A program made the translations under genes and the position numbers. The notes below the pieces were generated by a model. It was not told the origin of the DNA. It did not search any database and worked only from the letters and a program-made list of their open reading frames with translations. From Verrucomicrobiota bacterium (GTDB lineage Bacteria; Verrucomicrobiota; Verrucomicrobiia; Chthoniobacterales; UBA10450): 8,970 nucleotides of DNA. The stretch spans positions 1 through 8,970 of the forward strand of contig QHON01000086.1 in assembly GCA_003218815.1 (NCBI GenBank). Direction: 5' to 3'. Below, in pieces: positions 1 to 7,300 of the stretch; positions within the stretch are counted from its first letter, which is position 1, and every line of letters starts with the position of its first letter.

Positions 1-398
1 TCATCATTCGCGACATCATTGACGCGGAGGTCCAGGACGTCGTCACCACGAGCGCGCAATCGATTGTTGATGTTGGCGTGCAAAGTGCAGATGAAGTGCG
101 CAAGCAACAATCACCGCTGATTCGCTATAGCGATGACTTATTGGAAGCCAACCGTGAGTTGCGACGCTTTTTATATCAGAATGTTTATTACCATCCCCGC
201 GTGGCTGAGGTGAACCAGCGAGCGTGCGAGATGCTGAGGAAAGTTTTCGAAGCATATGTTGTCGATCCAGACCGCCTTGGCGAGGCGGCGGCAAAAAGGA
301 TCGAAGCGGAAGGGCTGCATCGCACAGTCTGCGATTACATTGCCGGAATGACCGATAGATATCTGATAGAGGAATACGCGCGGATTGCAGCGCTCTAA
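1..398 (+). CDS. dgt: dGTPase family protein (deoxyguanosinetriphosphate triphosphohydrolase), C-terminal part
   Basis: This is the 3' end of a gene that begins left of the window. The frame is open from base 3 and gives 131 residues before TAA. The family hydrolyses dNTPs (classically dGTP) to the nucleoside and tripolyphosphate in the cytoplasm, using an HD-domain metal site. The HD motifs should lie upstream and cannot be checked here. What is visible is the conserved helical C-terminus: an IIRDIIDAEVQDVV helix, SPLIRYSDD, an ANRELRRFLYQNVYYHPRV block, and the ending CDYIAGMTDRYLIEEYARI, which is typical of dGTPase-like proteins. The ATG at 78 is internal, because the family sequence continues upstream of it. 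The gene converges on the Lon-domain gene with a 40-bp gap. That gap holds only a weak 5-bp CTTCG/CGAAG hairpin without a T-run, so no clear terminator is present. The family call is strong. The exact nucleotide substrate is not determinable. Confidence 0.88.
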   Translation, partial: IIRDIIDAEVQDVVTTSAQSIVDVGVQSADEVRKQQSPLIRYSDDLLEANRELRRFLYQNVYYHPRVAEVNQRACEMLRKVFEAYVVDPDRLGEAAAKRIEAEGLHRTVCDYIAGMTDRYLIEEYARIAAL

Positions 399-438
399 TC
401 CCTTCGTTGGGCGAAGCGCGTCAGGCTGGCAACTCAAC

Positions 439-1071
439 TCACGCAGCTGCGCTCCCGCTTTCTTCCCGCAAGTATTGGATCACAAGCCGTAGCCGCTGAT
501 TTACGGAAAGCTCCTCGAGGACGCGTTGGCGGCGGAGGGCATCGCTCACAAAAGTTGAGGCGACCAGATCGGCGAGCATTTCTGGGTCAGTTAAGTCGGA
601 CAGGTAGCGATCTACTTTCGGGGGAAGTTGTCGTCGCCCGTCTCCTTTCAGGCCCGAATAAAGCTCCAGGACCTTCGTGGCAAGCGCTTCGGTTTCGATT
701 GAAGGCACGGAGTCGGATTCAAGTGGCTCAATCATCGCGATCGGGAACGGCACTTCCTTCTCAAAGTCCGTGAGCTGGACGCGTTCTAATCCTTGTAGAA
801 TTAGATCCGAAGTCCCGTCGTCGCGTGAAACGCAGGCGCGGATGAGTCCGACGCCAGCAGTGTGAAAAAAATCCGCGGTTGACTGCCATTCTGCGCAGTG
901 CGGTTTAATCAGCGCCACGCAAAACATGCGGTGATGGCTCAATGCGTATTTCAGCATCTGGCGGTAGCGCGATTCGAAAACGTAAAGTGGAAGCAGCGCG
1001 TGTGGAAAAAGCAAGGCGCCAGGCAACGGCATAACTGGCACTTGCTCAGGCAAAATTACAGATTCATCCAT
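439..1071 (-). CDS. Stand-alone Lon N-terminal (substrate-binding, PUA-like) domain protein
   Basis: The product is 210 residues. It matches the LON substrate-binding domain family, which is the N-terminal domain of ATP-dependent protease La present without its ATPase and peptidase domains. The diagnostic block is PVMPLPGALLFPHALLPLYVFESRYRQML at about residues 12-40. It is followed by an ALIKP strand (54-57), GVGLIRAC (73-80), GLERVQL (94-100) and the helical tail FVSDALRRQRVLEELSVNQRLRL (174-196). There is no Walker A motif and no Ser-Lys protease dyad, so it is not a protease. Such proteins are usually annotated as peptidase S16 or LON domain proteins, and their role is poorly defined, possibly peptide or adaptor binding. 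The start is ATG at 1071, with only a weak AGGCG-like site upstream. The gene is last in the minus-strand run, 79 bp downstream of aroD, and converges with dgt. Confidence 0.85.
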   Translation of the reverse strand: MDESVILPEQVPVMPLPGALLFPHALLPLYVFESRYRQMLKYALSHHRMFCVALIKPHCAEWQSTADFFHTAGVGLIRACVSRDDGTSDLILQGLERVQLTDFEKEVPFPIAMIEPLESDSVPSIETEALATKVLELYSGLKGDGRRQLPPKVDRYLSDLTDPEMLADLVASTFVSDALRRQRVLEELSVNQRLRLVIQYLREESGSAAA

Positions 1072-1150
1072 GTGCTTCGCCTATTGTAAATATGCGCGCC
1101 GCGGGAAGGGCAAGCAGTCGGGACACTCTCAAAATAGTCGTGATTGGACC

Positions 1151-1840
1151 TCAACCAATTCCGAAGCCGCGAAGTTGTTCGAGCGACATTTGGCCTTCAA
1201 TGTTGTTTTCGCCAAGGGACGCGTAAACAAGCGCCGAGCCGCAATGTGCGAGAAAAACGCGGGAAAGCGCGCCAAGTTTTCCGATGCCCATGATACTGAT
1301 AGCAAGATCGACGTCTCTGTTTCTGATGAAGTCAAGCAATCGCGCAAGTTGGGCCGGTGTGTCCGTGCGGGTGGCAACCTTAAAGATATCTGCGCCCCAT
1401 GATTTCGCGGCGCATGCTTTAGTCTGCAACGTCCACGAGCGCGGCGTGGATTTAAAATTATGATATGAAATGATGCGCCGGACATTCCTGGTGCCCGCCA
1501 GTTTGAGTATCGATCGAAGGGCGGACGCCGAGCGCAACTCAACATCGACGTAGCGGGCCCGGTGCAGAAAACGAAGAAGCAGATCGCGCCGATGCCGGGT
1601 CGACAATTTGTTTGCGCCGCCCTCTTGCGGATGCCGCGCGGTAATGATGAGTGGTCTGCGTAATTTCGGCACCTTATTTTCTACCGCATCAAGATCTCCA
1701 GCAAGTTGGTCCAATCGCAGTTCGAATAAATCTGGCGGCTTCCTCAGGCGGATGGCGGAATCCAAGTCGGCGCGTGACATGATTACGGCAACAAGACAAG
1801 GAAGCTGCCGGAGCTTTTTGACCGGTTTACGCGCTGTCAT
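1151..1840 (-). CDS. aroD: Type I 3-dehydroquinate dehydratase
   Basis: The product is 229 residues, slightly shorter than the roughly 250-residue E. coli enzyme. Type I DHQ dehydratase converts 3-dehydroquinate to 3-dehydroshikimate in the shikimate pathway through a Schiff base on a (beta/alpha)8 barrel. The expected landmarks are present in order: ELRLD (40-44), TARHPQEGG (67-75), SYHNF with the catalytic His127 (125-129), IFKVATRTDT with the Schiff-base Lys154 (152-161), MGxxGxxSR ending at Arg194 (184-194), and GQMS (216-219) for substrate binding. All catalytic residues appear intact, so the gene should be functional. The start is ATG at 1840. No Shine-Dalgarno is visible before it, and an AT-rich stretch (TATATATA) lies about 50-60 bp upstream. 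It sits 85 bp downstream of ribE on the same strand. Long antisense frames over it are shadows. Confidence 0.92.
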   Translation of the reverse strand: MTARKPVKKLRQLPCLVAVIMSRADLDSAIRLRKPPDLFELRLDQLAGDLDAVENKVPKLRRPLIITARHPQEGGANKLSTRHRRDLLLRFLHRARYVDVELRSASALRSILKLAGTRNVRRIISYHNFKSTPRSWTLQTKACAAKSWGADIFKVATRTDTPAQLARLLDFIRNRDVDLAISIMGIGKLGALSRVFLAHCGSALVYASLGENNIEGQMSLEQLRGFGIG

Positions 1841-1925
1841 TTGTTAGATTTGTAGGCCCGAGCTGCCAAAGTGAAACGCGTACACTAATATATATAGATA
1901 AGAAGCGGGCGAAATGGCTGCTGCT

Positions 1926-2528
1926 TTATCCCTGCGGGGCGTGATGCGAAAGCATCCTCTCGACATACTTGGCAAGAATGTCGAATTCGAGGTTTACCAA
2001 GCCGCCAACGTCGGCGCGGCCAAGGTTGGTGTGACGTTTCGTATGCGGGATGATCCAGACCGCGAAGCTTTGCGGCGAAACCTCAGCGACTGTCAGGCTG
2101 ATGCCATCGATGGCAATCGACCCTTTGCGAGCGACATAACGCGCGAACTCGACGGGTAATTCAACTTCCAGGCGATGGTCGCCTCTTCTTTGCTCGAAGC
2201 TGATGACCGCAGATGTGCAATCAACATGACCCTGAACAAAATGTCCGCCGAACCGGCCGTCAGCGCGAAGAGCGCGCTCAAGATTTACCGGGCTCCCGTG
2301 TTGCAACGCCTTTAGATTGGTACGATCAAATGTTTCCTCGAGGAGATCGAACGTGAGCTGATCACCACGGTGTGCACTTAAAGTGAGGCAACATCCATTC
2401 ACGGCCACGCTGTCACCAACCCGAAGCTTTCTTGCGGTCCGCGGTGCAACGATTTGCAGTTGCTTGCTGTGCTCCCTCTCGCGAATCGAGCTCACGGTAC
2501 CGACTTCTTCGATCAGACCGGTAAACAT
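1926..2528 (-). CDS. ribE: Riboflavin synthase, alpha subunit
   Basis: The product is 200 residues, the normal length for the family. Riboflavin synthase catalyses dismutation of two 6,7-dimethyl-8-ribityllumazine molecules to riboflavin and a pyrimidinedione, the last step of riboflavin synthesis. The two internally homologous lumazine-binding barrels are both visible. The N-terminal half has MFTGLIEEVG (1-10), VNGCCLTL with the conserved Cys pair (43-50) and GHFVQGHVD (95-103). The C-terminal half has IAIDGISLTV (138-147), IIPHT (159-163) and NLEFDILAKYVERM (179-192), which carries the family's conserved Asp (183). The start is ATG at 2528, giving the canonical MFTGLIEE start. It lies 10 bp after the antiporter stop, so translational coupling is likely. 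No other rib gene or FMN riboswitch is in the window. The same protein is called ribC in E. coli nomenclature. Confidence 0.95.
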   Translation of the reverse strand: MFTGLIEEVGTVSSIREREHSKQLQIVAPRTARKLRVGDSVAVNGCCLTLSAHRGDQLTFDLLEETFDRTNLKALQHGSPVNLERALRADGRFGGHFVQGHVDCTSAVISFEQRRGDHRLEVELPVEFARYVARKGSIAIDGISLTVAEVSPQSFAVWIIPHTKRHTNLGRADVGGLVNLEFDILAKYVERMLSHHAPQG

Positions 2529-2538
2529 CGATCAACTT

Positions 2539-3831
2539 CTAGCCGCCCAAAATTACCCAGTAAACCAGCAAAAGTATCGGCAAGAGAATGGGAAGAGAGA
2601 ACTTTAGCACAAAGCCAATAAAACTAGGCGTGTGCATTCCGTGTTGCTCGGCGATTGCCTTGATCATGAAGTTGGGACTGTTGCCGATGTAGGTCGCGGC
2701 TCCGAACAAAACTGCCCCCATGGAAATGGCGACCATCTCGGCTTTGCCGCTACCAAGAAATTCGTGCACGGCGGCGGGATTTTCTATGCTGAGGTCAATT
2801 CGACCGAGGGCGTTAGCCAGGAACGACAGGTAGGTGGGCGCATTGTCCAGTACCGCGGACAAACCGCCGGTGATCCAGTAAAATTTTGCGGGCGTATCGA
2901 TGGCAAGATCGCGCGCATGGAGTTGCATGTAATCGAGCACCGGGACCATCGTCAGAAAAATTCCGAGAAAGAGCCAGCCGACCTCCTTCGCCGGAGCAAA
3001 CGAAAATTCATTGGCCGCATGCACACTTTTCGGTGTCGCGAAATACGATCCAACGGCTGCCCCGAGCATAACTGCTTCGCGTAGAAATGGCGGGCGCTCG
3101 ACGAAAAGTGCGCCGAGAATGATCGCCAAAAAGAAAATGTTCCGCAGCCCGTCGATACGGATCTTGCCCGCACCGCTTTCCTCTTCACCTACAATTGTTG
3201 GCGCCCGGCGAAAATTATGTCGATCGACAAGATAAAATGTCAGAAGCAGACTGAGTAGCGCAACGGACCAGGCCAGCCAGCAGTGCTGAACGATCCACCA
3301 AAATGGCACCCCTTTGAGATAGCCGAGAAAAAGCGGTGGCCCCATCGGCGTTAGTCCGCCGCCCAGGTTGCTTACGAGGAAGATGAAGAACGCCGTGTGC
3401 AAACCGGTGTAACGATATTTGTTCACTCGAATCCACGGGCGAATAAAAAGCATCGACGCGCCGATCGTGCCGAGCACGTTGCCCGCAATTGTTCCGAGAA
3501 ATAGAAGGACGCAATTAAAAAATGGAGTGGCTCTCCCGCGAATCTGGACGTGAATCCCGCCTGCGACGACGAAGAGTGAAACTACTAACGCCATGAAGTG
3601 AATGTAATCGCCGGCTTCGTGCAGGATGCGTTTCGGTTGCCGAATCCCGAAGAGATAATAGCCGGTTGTGACGGCTGCGAGAAAAAGGGCCACGAGATGA
3701 TAGTAGCGTTCCCAATGGCGTTTCAGGACAACGGGCAGAAGCGCGACGGCAAGCAGGAGCACCGCAAAAGGCAGCATGATCAACTGGCTGGGTTCGGTTT
3801 GCGCAGCGGTCGCCAAAATGAAATTACTCAT
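2539..3831 (-). CDS. Sodium:proton antiporter of the NhaD/CitM (ion transporter superfamily) type
   Basis: This is a 430-residue polytopic inner-membrane protein with roughly 11-12 hydrophobic segments. The two halves each carry a re-entrant-type motif: SNLGGGLTPMGPP at 154-166 and GAATYIGNSPNFMIKAIAE at 377-395. LDNAPTYL lies at 328-335. These motifs are characteristic of the CitMHS/ArsB/NhaD superfamily, whose members of this type are annotated as Na+/H+ antiporters. The transported ion is inferred from the family, and an organic-anion carrier is a weaker alternative. The frame stays open to a TTG at 3888, adding 19 Arg-rich residues, but the ATG at 3831 (MSNFILA) is preferred because the hydrophobic core follows it and the extension looks non-coding. 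No Shine-Dalgarno precedes either start. A 17-codon frame (3884-3831) ends in a TGATG overlap with this ATG. Ten bp separate the gene from ribE downstream, so the two are probably co-transcribed. Confidence 0.85.
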   Translation of the reverse strand: MSNFILATAAQTEPSQLIMLPFAVLLLAVALLPVVLKRHWERYYHLVALFLAAVTTGYYLFGIRQPKRILHEAGDYIHFMALVVSLFVVAGGIHVQIRGRATPFFNCVLLFLGTIAGNVLGTIGASMLFIRPWIRVNKYRYTGLHTAFFIFLVSNLGGGLTPMGPPLFLGYLKGVPFWWIVQHCWLAWSVALLSLLLTFYLVDRHNFRRAPTIVGEEESGAGKIRIDGLRNIFFLAIILGALFVERPPFLREAVMLGAAVGSYFATPKSVHAANEFSFAPAKEVGWLFLGIFLTMVPVLDYMQLHARDLAIDTPAKFYWITGGLSAVLDNAPTYLSFLANALGRIDLSIENPAAVHEFLGSGKAEMVAISMGAVLFGAATYIGNSPNFMIKAIAEQHGMHTPSFIGFVLKFSLPILLPILLLVYWVILGG

Positions 3832-4090
3832 CAGGAATCGCGCACGAGCGCGGACGGCAGCGATGCGACAAAAACAAATTTCATGCAACCAGAATTAACT
3901 GGAAAATATCGGTGTCGCCTGCACGACTGAATGACTTCTTCTAGATCCTGGATGACGAACTCGTTCGCGGCTGATCGGGCGCACAACGATTTGTGCGCGA
4001 TGGCCGCGCGGAGAATTAATCGTGACTTTCGAAACGGAAGAAAGCCCTCCCTTTCCTGGCCGGCGCGAGAAAATTTGGCAACGCCAAGGC
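3832..4090. other. Left part of divergent intergenic region; no gene recognised
   Basis: This stretch lies between the start of the antiporter and the tandem repeats. Short frames exist on both strands, but none has a recognisable product, a ribosome site or family-like composition. The antiporter promoter should lie here, and no convincing -35/-10 pair was found. An imperfect palindrome CCAG-AATTAA-CTGG at 3889-3902 lies just upstream of the antiporter's short leader frame, and the 8-bp inverted repeat lies at 3979-3998. No tRNA or riboswitch consensus (for example a cobalamin box) was seen. Confidence 0.5.
3979..3998. repeat. Perfect inverted repeat (8-bp arms, 4-bp loop)
   Basis: GCGCACAA, then CGAT, then TTGTGCGC. 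A further ATC/GAT pairing outside a 2-nt bulge extends it to about 3974-4001. It lies in the divergent intergenic region between the antiporter and the TonB-receptor gene and has no T-run on either side, so it is not a classical terminator. It could be an operator for a dimeric regulator or a transcript hairpin. No binding protein can be named. Confidence 0.4.
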
Positions 4091-4139
4091 AACAGGCCAG
4101 TCGACCCGTTCAGAATATTTTCAAAAAGTGAAAAAAAGC

Positions 4140-4166
4140 TTGTCAGCGTTTTAGATATTCAATAAA
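4140..4166 (+). promoter_or_regulatory. Promoter-like element in repeat copy 1
   Basis: TTGTCA (4140-4145, 5 of 6 to the sigma-70 -35 box) is followed by a 15-nt spacer and AATAAA (4161-4166, 4 of 6 to the -10 box), with an A-rich UP-like tract upstream. The spacer is short for sigma-70, so activity is uncertain. The element recurs identically in copy 2. Confidence 0.3.
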
Positions 4167-4235
4167 CGAGAATTCGCGGCGACAAACAGGCCAGTCCAGC
4201 CGTTCAAAAATATTTCAAAAAAGTGAAAAAAAAGC

Positions 4236-4262
4236 TTGTCAGCGTTTTAGATATTCAATAAA
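4236..4262 (+). promoter_or_regulatory. Promoter-like element in repeat copy 2
   Basis: TTGTCA (4236-4241), a 15-nt spacer, and AATAAA (4257-4262) form the same arrangement as in copy 1, 96 bp further on. An A-rich tract (GTGAAAAAAAAG) precedes the -35-like box. Confidence 0.3.
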
Positions 4263-4331
4263 CGAGAATTCGCGGCGACAAACAGGCCAGTCCAGCCGTT
4301 CAAAAATATTTCAAAAAAGTGAAAAAAAAGC

Positions 4332-4358
4332 TTGTCAGCGTCTCAAATATTCAATAAT
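4332..4358 (+). promoter_or_regulatory. Candidate promoter of the TonB-receptor gene, in repeat copy 3
   Basis: TTGTCA (4332-4337) and AATAAT (4353-4358) each match 5 of 6 sigma-70 consensus bases. They are separated by 15 nt and preceded by an A-rich UP-like tract. The -10-like box is better here than in the other two copies (AATAAT against AATAAA). The location would give a short leader of about 30 nt before the ATG at 4395. The short spacer is the main argument against it. The same TTG could be misread as the start codon of the receptor. Confidence 0.42.
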
Positions 4359-4384
4359 TCCTACGAAAACCTAACCAAACCCAT

Positions 4385-4388
4385 GGAG
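4385..4388 (+). promoter_or_regulatory. Ribosome binding site deciding the receptor start
   Basis: GGAG lies 6 nt before the ATG at 4395. The alternative in-frame ATG at 4383 and TTG at 4332 have no Shine-Dalgarno sequence. The TTG also lies on the -35-like box. The site therefore favours 4395, which gives a normal short signal-peptide n-region (MIKNVPIKFG). Confidence 0.6.
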
Positions 4389-4394
4389 AAACTA

Positions 4395-7300
4395 ATGATA
4401 AAAAACGTGCCAATTAAGTTTGGATCTCTTCGCGTCGCTCTTGTGGCGAGCATTGGATTTCCTTTAATTTTCGCATCGAGCGCACTTGCTCAGAACCCGC
4501 CGCCGCCGCCGCCTCCGGCTGGCGCTGCTCCCGCTCCGGCTGCAGCACCCGGCGCTGCTGAGGTAGAGCGCGTGATTGTGACCGGTTCGAACATTCCGAC
4601 CGCGGAAGAGGTCGGCCCGAATCCGGTGTTTAGTCTCAATCGCGACTTGATTAACAAATCAGGTCAAGGCACCACCACGGAACAGCTGCTCAAGAGTCAG
4701 CCGGTGATGAGTGCGAGCAGTGTTCCGGTTAATAATAATGGGACCGGCCAGGCTGGTCCAGCGGGGACCTCTTCGATCTCGCTGCGTGGTTTCGACCCCG
4801 GCGCCTCGTTGGTTCTGATCGATGGCCGCCGTGTCGCTCACTTTCCAGGGGCTGCCAACTCCGGCTTCGGTTTCGTCGATTTGAATAGCGTTCCCGTTAC
4901 GGCCACCCAGAGCATCGAAATTCTGAAAGACGGCGCTTCGACCACTTACGGAGCGGATGCGGTTGCCGGCGTGATCAACCTCAAGTTCTATAAAGACTAT
5001 CGTGGCGCTCAGGTGACCTTGGGATATGGCAACACCCTGGATAAAGACGCGGGCGAATATTACGGCGACATTCTCTTCGGGGTTGGCGACGACAAAACGA
5101 GTATCAGCGGTGACATGTTTTTCTATCACCATAACTCGATGTTCAATCGTGACCGCGGCAACTCTGCTGTCCCGCCATTTTTGAGCTCAAACACCAGCCC
5201 GTACAATCTTCAGTTGAGCCCGGCAGTCGCTCAACATCCATTTGATATCTTTGGCAACCCACAGCCAGCCCCGACCCTAACCGCTGCCCAGCTAGCGCGG
5301 AAGACTTTTTTCGCCACTGCGCCGACCGGAACTAACGGATTGGCACCGGCCAACACCTTTATCTACGATCTAGGAAGCCGGGTCAGGGGCAGTATCCTTC
5401 CTGGCTTTAACTTTAACGCCTTCTCGAGCTCTTTCCCGGAACAGGAACGCTGGGGCGGTTATACGGCTTTCGAAACGAAGATCTGCGACGATCTGTTTCG
5501 GGTTTACGGCGACTTTTATTATGTGGATGCGAAAACGCACGACGAACTGGCGCCAGTCGCCACGGGTAGTTTTCAGACCCCTGGCAGCCCTACGCTCTTC
5601 ATCCCGCCGAATCACCCCTTTGCAGTTAATGCCAGTGGCGTTGCAATTACCCCGCCAAACACCCCTACCGGTGCGCAAGTTGGACTGCCTTTTGGCGCCT
5701 TTAACCCATTTAATCCGTTTGAACAGATCATCTCGGGCGGCACTCGCGCACGCTTTGCCGATTTCGGCAACCGTCTCATCGATAACGAAAACATCGCCGA
5801 GCGTTTCACGGTCGGTGTGAAAGGCGACAAGCTTTTTAACGGAACCTGGGGTTACGATGCGGGGTTCATGTACAGCCAAATCGAGCAAATTTCGTCGTTC
5901 CAAGGTGTCAATGGTCCACGCTACGAGCAAATTCTGAACGCAAACGACCCGCTCTTTAATCCTACTTCGGCTACATTTATCGGACAGACGACCCCGTACA
6001 ATCCGTTCAATGACTTTAGCGTGCCGATAGCAAGCAACCAGCCATTGCTCGAGTTCGCGACGCTGCATTCTAGGGACCTGTTTACGTCCAAACTAGCGAC
6101 ATTGGACTTAAATATTTATACCACCGACCTGTTTGATTTGCCCGCAGGCGGCGTTGGACTCGCCTTCGGTGGCGTGTTTAGCCGGGAAGCTTATACTATC
6201 GATCCGGATGACCAAAACCGCCTTCAACAGAACGCTGGTGTCGGCAGGATCGAGCCTGTTAAAGCTGGGCGCAAAGAGTGGGCGATTTATGCGGAAGCGC
6301 TCTTTCCAATTTTCAGCCCCAAGTTTAACATTCCCGGGTTCTACTCGCTGGAGTTCACGGCCGGAGTCCGCTATGAGGAGTGGTTGAATAATGATACGAA
6401 TGCGGCGGTACCGAAGGTGGGGGTGCGCTGGCAGCCGTTTGACGAACAGTTCACCATTCGTAGCACCTGGGGTGAAGGCTTCCTTGAGCCCTCGATGGTC
6501 CAGTTGTATGGACCTGAAAGGTTCTTGCTGGGGCCGGTGCACTTCGTCGGATTTTCCCCTCCGGGAACGGAACAGGCTGGTACGCTCCAGAACGTGGCCG
6601 ACCCGGAAACAACCATCGAGCAGCTCCCCAACAAAAACCTCGCGCCAGAACATGATCGGACCTGGACTGGGGGCGTTGTTTATACGCCGAAGTGGATGAC
6701 GAATTTGATCCCGAATAGTACCCTGACGTTGACCATTGACTTCTGGGATATCGAGCGCACGGGTGTTGCCATGTTCCTTGCTCCTTCGGCCGTGGTGAAC
6801 GGGTATAACGCGGGCGTGTTTCCGGGTGTTGTGAGTCCAAATGTGCCGACGTCGTCCACTGGACCAGCGGTTCTATTTGACCCGTCAGGCGGGTTCGCCG
6901 GGGTCACAAGCCCTTATTTAAACGGTGGGCGCGAGAATGCGCGCGGCGTTGACCTTGGCCTTCAGTACCAAATAGAGACGGGCTTTGGCATATTTACGTG
7001 GTTGACCCGGGTAAGTTATCTGGATCAGTTCGTGTTCCAATTCCCCGGAGACAGAGCATGGCAAGTGGCCGGGCGCTCCAACGCCGATTGGTTTGCAGGC
7101 AGCTTTTTCGGGGACGTGACCACCGGCGACGCCTGGTACAAATGGAAGGGATTGACCAACCTTGACTGGACCTGGCACAACATCGATTTCAACGTGACCG
7201 TGCATCTCGTGGATGGATTCTGGGAACAGATCAAGGCCAAGCAGTTTGATGGAGTCTGGAAGCAGCACTGGGTCCACCCGACTTGGTTCACAGACGCGCA

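Larger units (their letters stand above)
4091..4358. repeat. Tandem repeat, 94-96 bp unit, about 2.8 copies
   Basis: The copies begin at 4091, 4185 and 4281, each with AACAGGCCAGTC. Copy 1 is 94 bp, copy 2 is 96 bp, and copy 3 runs about 78 bp before diverging near the receptor start. Copies 2 and 3 are identical over their first 60 bases. Copies 1 and 2 are identical from the A-run through to the next unit, about 55 bases. Each unit has an AT-rich block with A-tracts (TTCAAAAAAGTGAAAA), then AAGCTTGTCAGCG, then ATATTCAATAA, and in full units GAGAATTCGCGGCGACA. The near-identity means the duplication is recent or homogenised. It lies directly upstream of the TonB-receptor gene, and the promoter-like elements repeat with it. 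There are no spacers of differing sequence, so this is not a CRISPR array. Confidence 0.92.

Noticed and set aside
399..438. Bidirectional terminator between dgt and the Lon-domain gene
   Set aside because: Only a 5-bp CTTCG/CGAAG stem is present and there is no T-run on either strand.
1070..1402. Plus-strand frame over the 3' half of aroD
   Set aside because: It overlaps the catalytic region of aroD on the other strand and has no recognisable product.
3832..3888. N-terminal extension of the antiporter from TTG 3888
   Set aside because: The added 19 residues are Arg/Cys-rich, lack a ribosome site and do not look like the family's N-terminus. ATG 3831 is a better start.
4091..4358. CRISPR array
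   Set aside because: The repeat unit is 94-96 bp with no unique spacers between copies, and no cas gene is nearby. It is a simple tandem duplication.
4332..4394. TTG start at 4332, or ATG at 4383, for the TonB receptor
   Set aside because: The TTG lies on the -35-like box of the repeat and gives 21 extra polar residues before the signal peptide. Neither start has a ribosome site, while ATG 4395 has GGAG at 6 nt.
4091..4394. Cobalamin or other riboswitch ahead of the TonB receptor
   Set aside because: No B12-box or other conserved riboswitch core could be read, and the likely leader is only about 30 nt.
5370..6068. Long antisense frame within the receptor gene (also 6108-6653 and 6918-7712)
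   Set aside because: They run opposite a clearly real gene, and their products are Arg-rich and unlike known families. They are codon-bias shadows.
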